Positions 25,203-33,137 of a stretch of 64,000 nucleotides of DNA are shown piece after piece. The DNA is taken from positions 930,001 to 994,000 of the forward strand of contig NZ_NGUQ01000037.1 in assembly GCF_002179965.1 (NCBI RefSeq). The letters run 5' to 3'. Source of the DNA: Pandoraea sp. PE-S2T-3 (GTDB taxonomy: Bacteria > Pseudomonadota > Gammaproteobacteria > Burkholderiales > Burkholderiaceae). How positions within the stretch are numbered: the stretch's first letter is position 1; each line of letters starts with the position of its first letter. Made by a program: the position numbers and the translations under genes. Under the pieces are notes generated by a model that saw only the letters and a list, made by a program, of their open reading frames with translations, searched no databases and was not told the DNA's origin.

Positions 25203-25445
25203 TCAGTGGTGCGACTTTTTCGCGTGCCACTGACCGGACGATTCATCCTTTTCGTAGGTCTTCTTCACCGCCGACCAGGCCACCTTGTGCGCGGTTTCTT
25301 CGCGCGACTCGTGGCCTCGGCGCTCGGCGGGTTCACGGTATTCGTCCCAAGCGGAATTAAACGCCTTGAGGTAAATCTCCTGCGCATGTGCCGGCAGATG
25401 GTCCTTGACGCTGGCCGGCAGCTCGTGGGTCTGGCGATACGGCAT
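25203..25445 (-). CDS. chaB: ChaB family protein
   Basis: An 80-residue protein: MPYRQTHELPASVKDHLP, then AHAQEIYLKAFNSAWDEY, and a C-terminal AHKVAWSAVKKTYEKD helix. This is the ChaB signature almost from end to end. The family is named after a putative regulator of the ChaA cation antiporter, but its biochemical role is unsettled; no chaA is present here. It heads the 25-27.5 kb group of small stress-type genes and is closed by its own terminator. Confidence 0.93.
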   Translation of the reverse strand: MPYRQTHELPASVKDHLPAHAQEIYLKAFNSAWDEYREPAERRGHESREETAHKVAWSAVKKTYEKDESSGQWHAKKSHH

Positions 25446-25573
25446 GACAGGCGCTCCTTGTTCACAATCTCCACGCGATCATCAACGCGATCGGTACTCG
25501 CCCCATCACGCGAGCCCATGCATTGGCAGGCTTACGCGACAGGGTTCGTACGATCCATCAGACGGAGTGACCG

Positions 25574-25729
25574 TCAGATGTGTCCCATCAGGACGAGTAT
25601 CAGCACGATGAGAACGATGAGACCGATACCGCCGGACGGGTAGTACCCCCATCCACGGCTATGCGGCCAGGCCGGCACCGCACCGATCAACATCAGAATC
25701 AAGACAATCAACAAGATAGTGCCAAGCAT
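25574..25729 (-). CDS. DUF3309 small membrane protein
   Basis: A 51-residue protein. The frame reads MLGTILLIVLILMLIGAVPA, then WPHSRGWGYYPSGGIG, then a second hydrophobic helix ending VLMGHI. Two transmembrane helices joined by the conserved WPHSRxWGYxPSGG loop are the DUF3309 hallmark. The ribosome site GGGAG sits eight bases before the ATG. Such proteins are common near stress and envelope genes in proteobacteria; function unknown. Its start lies within the 3' end of the proline-rich gene upstream (22-base overlap). Confidence 0.9.
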   Translation of the reverse strand: MLGTILLIVLILMLIGAVPAWPHSRGWGYYPSGGIGLIVLIVLILVLMGHI

Positions 25730-25998
25730 GACTTTTCTCCCTTGCCGGTCTGGCTTTGGTCGACGAAGCCCCCTTCACTGATGCTGGCGACGTATTTGCC
25801 GGGCGGCCGCAGCGGCGGCTCTTCCACAGGCGGATCAAGCGGTCGGTCAGGCGGGGGCATCGGCGTCGGCTCGTCCTCATTCGGAGGCGATCGCGGCGGC
25901 GGTGTCCCGGGCGGTTTGCCCGGATCAAAAGGCTCGGGCAAATGCGCATACAGACGGGGGGCCTGCGTCAGCCGGCGTGTTGTGGATGTGCGCGGCAT
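25708..25998 (-). CDS. Small proline-rich protein, hypothetical
   Basis: A possible 96-residue protein, starting MPRTSTTRRLTQAPRLYAHL, then a proline-rich acidic linker (PPNEDEPTPMPPPDRPLDPP), then PGKYVASISEGGFVDQ. GGAGG lies about ten bases before the ATG. It sits between the PRC-barrel gene (19 bases upstream) and DUF3309 and would be translationally coupled to the latter. Composition is low in complexity, so coding status is less sure than for its neighbours. The KYVASISEGGFVDQ end is non-repetitive and supports a real protein. Confidence 0.5.
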   Translation of the reverse strand: MPRTSTTRRLTQAPRLYAHLPEPFDPGKPPGTPPPRSPPNEDEPTPMPPPDRPLDPPVEEPPLRPPGKYVASISEGGFVDQSQTGKGEKSCLALSC

Positions 25999-26017
25999 GA
26001 GCAAGTGACCTCCGGGC

Positions 26018-26449
26018 TCAATGCCAGTAAGGGTCGACGGTGTAATACGTGTGGACCTGTTCGGCCCAGTGCAGATCGCCCATGGTCGGCCAGTGGTCCT
26101 TGTCGAACCCGGGGGCCTTCTTGAGCACTTCCTTATCGACGTTGAGGATGAAACGCTTGTTTTCCACGTCGAGTTGCAGGGCATGCCACGGAATGGCGAA
26201 CAGCTTGTCGCCCATGCCGAGGAACCCGCCGAACGACAACACGGCGTAGGCCACAGTGCCGCGCTGCACGTCGAGCATGATGTGCTTGACCTTGCCGAGG
26301 CTATCGCCTGCGGGGTTCACGACGTCTTCCGCGTCGAGCGTGTCGGCGGCCATCACCGACGGGCCCGGACCATCGGGCAGTTGGGTCGTCGAGCCTACGA
26401 TGCGTGCGCCTGATTGGGGCGCAGGGCCCCGGCCGGTTTGCATAGTCAT
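26018..26449 (-). CDS. PRC-barrel domain protein
   Basis: A 143-residue protein. ATG 26449 has GGAG seven bases upstream. After a Gly/Pro-rich N-terminus, residues about 35-115 form a PRC barrel: ADTLDAEDVVNPAGDSLGKV, HIMLDVQRGTVAYAVLSFGG, GDKLFAIPWHAL, with a C-terminal extension (KAPGFDKDHWPTMGD). Stand-alone PRC-barrel proteins of this sort are frequent in Burkholderiaceae beside BON, DUF3309 and ChaB genes and are often stress-induced; the biochemical function is unknown. Confidence 0.9.
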   Translation of the reverse strand: MTMQTGRGPAPQSGARIVGSTTQLPDGPGPSVMAADTLDAEDVVNPAGDSLGKVKHIMLDVQRGTVAYAVLSFGGFLGMGDKLFAIPWHALQLDVENKRFILNVDKEVLKKAPGFDKDHWPTMGDLHWAEQVHTYYTVDPYWH

Positions 26450-26552
26450 GATGTATCTCCTTGTCTTCCTGTGGGTTCGCAACGGGCCCTCGGGCCGCGT
26501 TGCGAAACTTCTGTCACGGATGTCACGGATTTACTGCGGAGCGATTGGCGGG

Positions 26553-26915
26553 TTACTGCGCCATCACCTTGATGTCGTCCTTCACGTCCACCACGCCATC
26601 GACACCCTTGACGGTATCCACGACGAGCGTCTTCTGGGCCGATTGCGGCACCGACCCCGTGAGGTGAACCACACCGTGACGGGTGGTCACATGCACCTTC
26701 GTCGAAGGCACGTCCTTCTTGGCGAGCAACTCTGCCTTGACCTTGGCGGTCAGTGCCGAGTCATCGATCTTGCGGCCCGTGTCGCTCATGGCACCGCTGG
26801 CGCTGGCATTGTCGGCAATCTTGATGATCCCGCCTTGATCCAGCGCGTGTGCTGCGATACCGGTGGTGGCAAGTGCGCCCGCAATGATGAGCTTGAGCAG
26901 ATTGGCTTGTTTCAT
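26553..26915 (-). CDS. BON-domain periplasmic protein (OsmY-like, single BON)
   Basis: A 120-residue exported protein. ATG 26915 is preceded by GGGAGG. The signal peptide is MKQANLLKLIIAGALATTGI-AAHA. One BON domain follows (residues about 50-118: DDSALTAKVKAELLAKKDVP, GVVHLTGSVPQSAQKTL, VVDVKDDIKVM). BON domains bind phospholipid surfaces, and OsmY-type proteins protect the envelope in osmotic stress. A long hairpin (TTCGCAACG/CGTTGCGAA, 26476-26506) lies between its stop and the PRC gene but has no T tract, so read-through into PRC is likely. Confidence 0.92.
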   Translation of the reverse strand: MKQANLLKLIIAGALATTGIAAHALDQGGIIKIADNASASGAMSDTGRKIDDSALTAKVKAELLAKKDVPSTKVHVTTRHGVVHLTGSVPQSAQKTLVVDTVKGVDGVVDVKDDIKVMAQ

Positions 26916-27092
26916 TTGTTGACCTCCCAAAAGAGTCTCTTGTGATTCCCCTCGCCCGGGGGACATGCCTGAGTGTTGCTTCATTACTGCTTAATTACTG
27001 CTTAATTACGGCTTAAGTGCTGCTTCAGACCTGACGCACCGCCGCGTGCATTGAGCGCGGCGCTACGTCTGGAATTCGTTGATCTATCGATC

Positions 27093-27533
27093 TCAAATCT
27101 TGTGGCCTTCCTGGCTTTCGCCCGGACGGCTCATGGTCTTGCCGCGCCGCTCGTGCAGCCGGTTGTCGACACCGGTGACGCCCGCCACCTTCGCGACGAC
27201 GGTCTGCGCGACGTGCTGCATCCAGCGCTCGGGCACATAGCCCGTGAGGATCACCAGCCCCGAGGTCACGGTCACATCGGCGTTCGTCACGTCGAGATCG
27301 CTCGCTTCGGTCAGCGCCCGGCGAACGGCATCACGCAACGCCGTGTCGTCTGCCGACGGGCCCCGCGAGCGGGCATGGACCGTGCGACCAGCCGTCTCTT
27401 GCGGCTCGCCCGGCACGCTGTGCACACCCGCTCGCGGTTGGGTGTCCGCGTCTTTGCGCGGATCGTTTCCGCCCCGGCTGCTCCGGCTCCCTGATGCCTG
27501 ATCGGCGTCGCCTGCTGTCTTTTCCGTCGCCAC
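27093..27533 (-). CDS. BON-domain protein, probably cytoplasmic
   Basis: A BON protein of about 146 residues without a signal peptide. The GTG at 27533 has AAGGAG at good distance; a further in-frame GTG at 27587 would place that ribosome site inside the gene. The N-terminal half is polar and charged (Arg/Asp/Gly-rich). The C-terminal BON domain has DDTALRDAVRRALTEASDLD, VTVTSGLVILTGYVPERWMQ and VTGVDNRLHERRG. It is separate from the exported BON protein downstream and resembles DUF-type BON regulators found with ChaB and PRC proteins in this family. Function unknown. Confidence 0.85.
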   Translation of the reverse strand: MATEKTAGDADQASGSRSSRGGNDPRKDADTQPRAGVHSVPGEPQETAGRTVHARSRGPSADDTALRDAVRRALTEASDLDVTNADVTVTSGLVILTGYVPERWMQHVAQTVVAKVAGVTGVDNRLHERRGKTMSRPGESQEGHKI

Positions 27534-27746
27534 GATGAATGACTCCTTGAACTGCTGCCCGGCGACGGCTTTGGACTTGGCTTTCACCGCTGTCTGCTGT
27601 TGCGTCTGTCACCGGACTTGTTGAAACCGATTGTAGATAGCCGGTTTCGCCGGGCGAATCGGCGGAGTCTGAAAGACGTGTAGGCGAATGCTGGCAAGGA
27701 TGGCTGCGGCGCGCGCAGGCAGTGAAAATCAACAAAAAAGACGTGC

Positions 27747-27774
27747 AAAATCAGTTGGTTGAAAAACCAACTGA
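27747..27774 (-). terminator. Probable intrinsic terminator of the mscS-DUF2252-cyclase operon (minus strand)
   Basis: A perfect 10-base stem (TCAGTTGGTT 27751-27760; AACCAACTGA 27765-27774) with a four-base loop. On the minus strand it is followed by TTTTGCACG and TCTTTTTTG. It lies about 117 bases after the diguanylate cyclase stop and before the BON gene, as expected for an operon end. Confidence 0.65.
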
Positions 27775-27890
27775 AAGTGACATGAGATGAAGAAAATTCT
27801 GAAGAAAATCGAGAGATCGCTGCCCGGCATCGGAGAATTCCTACGAAACCGGGCAAAACACGGGGCGGTGTGAGACCTATTCGTGAGGCC

Positions 27891-29429
27891 TTATTCGTTG
27901 GCCGGTGCGACGGTAACGCGATTGCGACCGGTAGATTTGGCCCGATAGAGGGCGTCGTCGGCGGCCTTCACCAACCCGTCGACCATCTCGCGTCCGCGCG
28001 GGCGGCGCGAGGCCACACCGACGCTGACACTCACACGGCCAAGATCACTGGCGGCATGTTCGAGATTGAGTTGCTCCACCCGCAGACGAATCGACTCCGC
28101 CACGCGCTGCGCACCGGCTTCGTCCGTATCGGGCATGACGGCAATGAACTCCTCGCCGCCATATCGCCCCGCGCTGTCCGACGGCCGTTGCAGCGCCGCC
28201 CCGATGGCCCCCGCCACCGCTGCCAGTGCCGCGTCGCCAGCCTGGTGCCCGTGCGTATCGTTGTAGCGCTTGAACCAGTCGATATCGACAAACGCCACAG
28301 ACATTGGCCGCCCGATGCGCCGCATACGCCGCCACTCGTTGGCGAGTGTCTTGTCCAGCGACCGGCGGTTCGAAAGCCCGGTCAGCCCGTCGGTACGGGC
28401 CAGCAACCGCAGCTCGCGCTCGGCCCGCAAGCGGCGCCGCAACTGGGCGGCCAACAGAAATGACGTGCCGACGAACCCCGTAATCAGCACGGCGAACAGG
28501 CCCCCGAACGCGTAGACACGCTTGCGCCACGGCGCCAGTGCATCGTCGCTCGACGTCACCACGATCAAGGTGATCGGGGCGTTGTCCAGAAACTGCTGCG
28601 TCATCAGACTCGGCCGCCCTTCGAAGCGGATCGGATAGATCTTTCGCTCGTCATGCTCCGGCGGCGGCATCGCTTCATAGCGCCCGGTCTGCGCCATGGT
28701 CTTGCCGATGACCGACGGGTCGTAAGGCTTGCGCATCAAGATCGCGCCGTCCTTGCCCAGCAACAGAATCACGCCCTGCCGCCCCACTTCGATGTGCTCG
28801 AACAACTGGCGGAAATACTCGGTGTCGACCGAGAGCGACACAATGCCGCCAAACGAACCATCCGGCCGGGAGATGCGGCGGCTCAGCACCATCGTCGGTA
28901 CGTTGTTGCGCAAGCGCGAGTGAATGAAGCCGCTGACATAGAGACCGGCATTGGGATGATCGCGATGCACGGTGAAGTAATCGCGATCGCCGAGATTGGT
29001 CGCGCGCGGCACCTCACTGGCGGCATCGATCACCACGTCCCCATGGGTGTCGAGTACTACCAGCGAACCGATATGCTGTGAGGCGCCCGCCCGCTCGAAG
29101 ATCAGCTCCCGGCGCAACGCAGGCGACAGCGCGTCGATATCGGGGCGTGCCAACACCTGCACGACGGCGTCGAGCGAGGCTTCATAAAGCTGGAAGTTGA
29201 GTTCAAGGTCGCGCTCGAGCACCAGCGCGATGTTGCGCTGGTTGTCGGCCGCACGGGCGAGCACCAGCAGGCGCCCCTCGTAAAGCAAGGCGGCCGCCAC
29301 CACGGTGAGCAGCACCGAGATGGCGACCCCGCTCCAGACAATCAACGTCGGCGTTCGCGACACCCATCGCGCCAACTTGCGAACCGCGAGCACGGTGCGT
29401 GCCCATAAACGTTGCATCGGCATTCTCAA
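27891..29429 (-). CDS. Membrane diguanylate cyclase with periplasmic dCACHE sensor
   Basis: A 512-residue protein. Helices at about 27-50 and 310-330 enclose a periplasmic dCACHE-type sensor with DIDALSPALR, VVLDTHGDVVID, PTMVLSRRISRPDG and GVILLLGKDGAIL. The C-terminal GGDEF domain (from about 345) has DGLTGLSNRRSLD and the active site RYGGEEFIAV near residue 424. An inhibitory I-site RPSD lies five residues before GGEEF, so it should make c-di-GMP and be product-inhibited. It starts nine bases after the DUF2252 stop, the third gene of an operon with mscS, and a terminator follows. The start could also be the Met at residue 5. Confidence 0.93.
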   Translation of the reverse strand: MRMPMQRLWARTVLAVRKLARWVSRTPTLIVWSGVAISVLLTVVAAALLYEGRLLVLARAADNQRNIALVLERDLELNFQLYEASLDAVVQVLARPDIDALSPALRRELIFERAGASQHIGSLVVLDTHGDVVIDAASEVPRATNLGDRDYFTVHRDHPNAGLYVSGFIHSRLRNNVPTMVLSRRISRPDGSFGGIVSLSVDTEYFRQLFEHIEVGRQGVILLLGKDGAILMRKPYDPSVIGKTMAQTGRYEAMPPPEHDERKIYPIRFEGRPSLMTQQFLDNAPITLIVVTSSDDALAPWRKRVYAFGGLFAVLITGFVGTSFLLAAQLRRRLRAERELRLLARTDGLTGLSNRRSLDKTLANEWRRMRRIGRPMSVAFVDIDWFKRYNDTHGHQAGDAALAAVAGAIGAALQRPSDSAGRYGGEEFIAVMPDTDEAGAQRVAESIRLRVEQLNLEHAASDLGRVSVSVGVASRRPRGREMVDGLVKAADDALYRAKSTGRNRVTVAPANE

Positions 29430-29438
29430 ACAGCATCC

Positions 29439-30977
29439 TCAAGCGGCAAAATCGGCAGCCATGTCGGCGTCGGTTCGTGCTTCGAGCCGCCCGTCGCGGC
29501 AAGCCTTGCGGAACACTTCGTAGTCGCGCTCGACCTGATCGGCATAGTCGGTGGCGTAATGGATCAGCGCCTCGCCAAGGCGAATGCCCTTGCCCACGTA
29601 ACCCAGTTGCTCTGCCGCACAACCGCCAGCCTTCGCATGCGCACGGGCGAGCACCCAGCCGCACAGGCCCGCGTATTCACGGAAACCTTCGGCACGGAAC
29701 AGTTCGAACTGCGCGGAAATCTTCATATCGCGCAACTGCCGCCCGTAGATGCACCGCCCGAACGGCCCGCTGCCCCAGCCGAGAAACGCGTCCGAGGCCG
29801 CCTGCATCAGGCGTTGTCCCTCGACCACACGGCGGCCGTCGTGCTTGGGCGTCACGTTCTTGAAGAACCGTGACACCACCGACTTCGACGCTTCCTTGAA
29901 CTGGAGGAACAGCGGCTGCTCGTGCGCGTCCATCATCAGCAGCACCAGACAGCGTGTGCCGACACTGCCCACGCCCACCACCTTGAACGCCAGATCCTGC
30001 TGCGTGTAGTTGGCGAGCATGCGCGCACGATCGGGCGGCAGCGAACTCACGTAACTCTTATAAACAGGGTCGAACAGCGTACGCCAGTCGCCCGTGCCGA
30101 GCCAGTCGTCTTCCGGACCGAACAATGTGGTCGCACCGTGCACGTGGAAGACCGTCGGCGGCGTGTCGCGAATCTGCCAGTGGCCGCCGACCTGCTGGGC
30201 GAACTTGGGCAGCACGTTTTCGTGCGTGCGTCCGGTCGCACGGGCGATGCCCCGTTTGACGCCCTCCCGCACCCGGTCAGTCTCGGCCAGATTCAACATG
30301 CGCTCGAACGTGATCTGCTCGTGCCAGAGCGCAATGGTCGACATCCGCGCATATTCGTCCAGACGACGGGCATAGCTATCGACGGCGGTGCGCACCATCT
30401 CGACACCCAGCGTGTCCCCAAACCCGAATTGCCGTGCGGCCAGCACCAGACTGACCACGAGTCGCTTGATATCCCACTCCCACGGGCCCGGCGCCGTTTC
30501 GTCGAAATCGTTCAGGTCGAAGATCAACGCGCGCTCCGGCGTGGCAAACCCGCCGAAGTTGGCCAGATGGCAGTCGCCGCAGATCTGCATCGTGAGCCCC
30601 GAGTTCGGGGTGCCCGCGAGATCGTGCGCCTGCACGATGGCGCTGCCACGGTAGAACGCAAACGGCGACGCGAGCATGCGGCCATAGCGCAACGGCACCA
30701 GCGAGGCCACGCGCCCTTCACTGCTGATGCGCAGCAACTCGACGACATCGCGGTCGGTATTGCCGAGATGCGACTGGCTGCTGCGCGGCGTCTTGTCGCG
30801 CAGCTTGCGGCCAGCGGCAACCCGGGTCTCGAACGGAATCACCGGTGCCGCAGGTGCCACGGGCGCGGTCGATGCCGTCTCGGCCGCCGAGGCCGCAGGA
30901 GCGCTAGTGCTGGCAGAAGGCGCCCGGCGAGCTGCTGACGACGATGAGGCAGACGAGGGTCTGGATTTAGCGGCCAT
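29439..30977 (-). CDS. DUF2252 family protein
   Basis: A 512-residue soluble protein. The start at 30977 is preceded by AAGGAG and overlaps the mscS stop by 11 bases; a longer frame upstream only runs through mscS in another frame. Residues 1-50 are a Ser/Ala/Pro-rich linker. The body has the DUF2252 pattern: VPLRYGRMLASPFAFYRGSA, QICGDCHLANFGGF, LIFDLNDFDETAPGPWEWD and KRLVVSLVLAA, then FLQFKEASKS and GQRLMQAASDAFLGW. The spaced Asp/His/Lys residues recall kinase and aminoglycoside phosphotransferase folds, and a phosphotransferase role has been suggested for the family; the substrate is unknown. Confidence 0.9.
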   Translation of the reverse strand: MAAKSRPSSASSSSAARRAPSASTSAPAASAAETASTAPVAPAAPVIPFETRVAAGRKLRDKTPRSSQSHLGNTDRDVVELLRISSEGRVASLVPLRYGRMLASPFAFYRGSAIVQAHDLAGTPNSGLTMQICGDCHLANFGGFATPERALIFDLNDFDETAPGPWEWDIKRLVVSLVLAARQFGFGDTLGVEMVRTAVDSYARRLDEYARMSTIALWHEQITFERMLNLAETDRVREGVKRGIARATGRTHENVLPKFAQQVGGHWQIRDTPPTVFHVHGATTLFGPEDDWLGTGDWRTLFDPVYKSYVSSLPPDRARMLANYTQQDLAFKVVGVGSVGTRCLVLLMMDAHEQPLFLQFKEASKSVVSRFFKNVTPKHDGRRVVEGQRLMQAASDAFLGWGSGPFGRCIYGRQLRDMKISAQFELFRAEGFREYAGLCGWVLARAHAKAGGCAAEQLGYVGKGIRLGEALIHYATDYADQVERDYEVFRKACRDGRLEARTDADMAADFAA

Positions 30978-32751
30978 GAGCTTCTCCTTGTTCTTGTGGT
31001 GCCGGCGGTGCCGTGCGCGCCGATGCGGCGCTCGGGGCTGGCGCGGGGGCGGGATGCCAATGTTCCGGACGAATGACGAGCGGCGACTCGGGCTGCTCTT
31101 CGAAGTGCGGCGACATGATTTGCACGCCGTAGCGGTTGAATACGTCCTGAATGTTCTCGTGCAACGCAGAAACGGCCGCGAAACGTGTCGACGGGTCACG
31201 CAGCGTCGCAAAGACCTCGTACTCGGCGTAGAAGTCGGAGAGCGCGCGCTGCAACACGTACGGCTCGGGATGCGCGGCCACTTGCGGCGTCTCGCGGGCG
31301 GCCTCAAGCAACATCGCGTGAACTTGCCGCCACGGCGCGTCATAACCGATCGTGAGCGTGGTGCTGATGGCCACGCCCTGCTGGCGCCCTTGTGCGGAAT
31401 AGTTGCGCACGGTGGACGCGACCACCACCGCGTTGGGAATGGTCAGCTCTTCGCGCGCCTGATTGAGAATCTTCACGGACAGCGCATCCACGCCCAGCAC
31501 GACACCGGTGGCGTCGCCGATCGACACCAGATCGCCCTTCTTGAGCGCCCGGCTGTAAATCACCACCATCCCGCTCATCAGTTGGTTGACGATGCCGCTC
31601 GATCCGATCGTGACCATCAGGCCCAGCAACACCGACAGCCCTTTGAACACATCGCTCTGCGCGCCCGGCATGTACGGATAGGCAAACGTGATCGCCAGCA
31701 CCCACACCCCGACCGAGACCACGCGCCGGGTCGCCCCGGCCGTCTCCGGATGCATGCCGGGAATGGTCAGGCGGCCGGTCTGCACGGCGTCGAAGATATT
31801 GTTGATCAGGCTTTGCAGGGCCCGCGTGAGCAGAAAGATCACGATCACGGTCATGACGCCCGGGATCGCGCTGGCCACGCCCAGCCCGAAACGGTCGACG
31901 AGTGACCAAAGGAAGTCGGACAGCCGGCCGGCCAGCGGCTGACTGGCCGGAAATTGCAGCAGGACGAAGATCAGATAGAGATAGGCAAAGGCGAGCGCCA
32001 GACACACGGCGCCGATCTGCACGATCTGATGCACCAGATGCACGGCAGAGCCGGTCCAGTCGAAGGTGCGGGCGGTGCGCTGCAAGACGCGCTTCTCGAG
32101 CGTCTCCTGCAACTTCTTCTCAAGCCGGGCACGCATGCGGCCGACGCCCAGCACCAGCAGGGCCAGCACCCCGGTCGCCAGCGCGCTGAGCGCCACGCCG
32201 CGCAGAATGGTCGGCCAATGGAGTTGCTCACGGCGCGCCGCAAAGGCCACTTGCAGCCGGGCACGCACGTCGGCGGCGGCCGCATCGAGCGAGCGGGCGT
32301 CACCCGGCGCGAGATCGTCAGGCGTGAGGGCAAAGAGAATGCGGTCCTGCAAGCGGAAGGCGATGCCCGACACACCGCTGAGCGAGCCGCGCAACAGGTC
32401 GACCGGGGCATCGAACGCGCCGGGCGGCAGGCTTTCCAGCACGGCTTGTGCGCGGGCAGCCCGCACGGCGGGCGTCGCCCCGGCCACCGTGCCATGGAAG
32501 GTCACGATGGGACGGTCCATGAAGCGCAGCGCCACCCCGTCCGGCGTGGCGACCGCCGACGTGTCCGGACTTGGCGCCACATCGCCTTGTGCATCCGTGG
32601 CCCGTGACGCGTCGACCGGCGTCGCGCCCGTCTGGCTGGCCGCACCGTTCGAGGCACCTGCCTCCGGCCCTGCTGCGGCCACCGGCATTGCCGTCGCGAC
32701 CGCTATTCCACACACCCACAGCACTTGCAACAGCCCCATGCGAATGCGCAT
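30967..32751 (-). CDS. MscS-family mechanosensitive channel with large periplasmic domain
   Basis: A 594-residue channel. A signal peptide (MRIRMGLLQVLWVCGIAVAT up to VAAA) leads a periplasmic domain of roughly 150 residues with a variable Gly/Asp/Thr-rich start and a beta-alpha region. Four hydrophobic helices then precede the MscS core: the pore helix VTIGSSGIVNQLMSGMVVIY (Gly/Ala packed) and the beta domain KGDLVSIGDATGVVLGVDAL and IPNAVVVASTVRNYS. The end is a Pro/Ala-rich tail. Such enlarged channels open under hypo-osmotic shock. It starts an operon with DUF2252 and a diguanylate cyclase. Start 32751 gives the signal; an upstream in-frame start at 32928 adds non-coding-like sequence. 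Confidence 0.9.
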   Translation of the reverse strand: MRIRMGLLQVLWVCGIAVATAMPVAAAGPEAGASNGAASQTGATPVDASRATDAQGDVAPSPDTSAVATPDGVALRFMDRPIVTFHGTVAGATPAVRAARAQAVLESLPPGAFDAPVDLLRGSLSGVSGIAFRLQDRILFALTPDDLAPGDARSLDAAAADVRARLQVAFAARREQLHWPTILRGVALSALATGVLALLVLGVGRMRARLEKKLQETLEKRVLQRTARTFDWTGSAVHLVHQIVQIGAVCLALAFAYLYLIFVLLQFPASQPLAGRLSDFLWSLVDRFGLGVASAIPGVMTVIVIFLLTRALQSLINNIFDAVQTGRLTIPGMHPETAGATRRVVSVGVWVLAITFAYPYMPGAQSDVFKGLSVLLGLMVTIGSSGIVNQLMSGMVVIYSRALKKGDLVSIGDATGVVLGVDALSVKILNQAREELTIPNAVVVASTVRNYSAQGRQQGVAISTTLTIGYDAPWRQVHAMLLEAARETPQVAAHPEPYVLQRALSDFYAEYEVFATLRDPSTRFAAVSALHENIQDVFNRYGVQIMSPHFEEQPESPLVIRPEHWHPAPAPAPSAASARTAPPAPQEQGEAHGR

Positions 32752-33137
32752 ATCACGGCTCCGGCGGGCAAGTTGGCCATCAAGATTGAATGCAGTGCGA
32801 GGAAATCCCGCGGAAATCAGGCAAAATCGAGGGCTGTCGAATTCTGCCCCCGGTTTTGCAGCCCGGCACATCCAGGACCGCGCATGAATCCGATTGCGGT
32901 CACGGCGGCTGTCTCCCCCGAAAACCACGGGCGGGAGCGGGTATGAACGGATTATTCACTATGGCATGGGTACTGTCGAGATCGGTGCAGGTCGCCGCGC
33001 TTCGGCCGATCCCTTGGCGCCCGTCGACCTGGCACGGACGGTAGGTGCCGTGTCAGAAAATTTCTGACGCGCGACCCTCAACTATCGGTCAACGTTGCCG
33101 ATAACCAGATAAGCGGGACTTTTCGGTCGGTTTTCTT
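32752..33137. promoter_or_regulatory. Divergent intergenic region between mscS and the MHYT-GGDEF-EAL gene
   Basis: About 385 bases. It contains the palindrome GTCAGAAAATTTCTGAC at 33052-33068 (perfect 8-base arms around one A), 70 bases before the MHYT gene. No certain gene; a 33-codon frame at 32943-33044 with GGGAG upstream looks like chance. It should hold both promoters. Confidence 0.5.

Noticed and set aside
27787-27873. 28-codon frame starting MKKILKKIERSLPG
   Set aside because: No ribosome site at a normal distance; it lies 12 bases from a hairpin that is better explained as the minus-strand terminator of the diguanylate cyclase operon. A small basic peptide cannot be fully excluded.
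32943-33044. 33-codon frame with GGGAG upstream in the mscS/MHYT gap
   Set aside because: Composition not protein-like and no family resemblance; likely chance.
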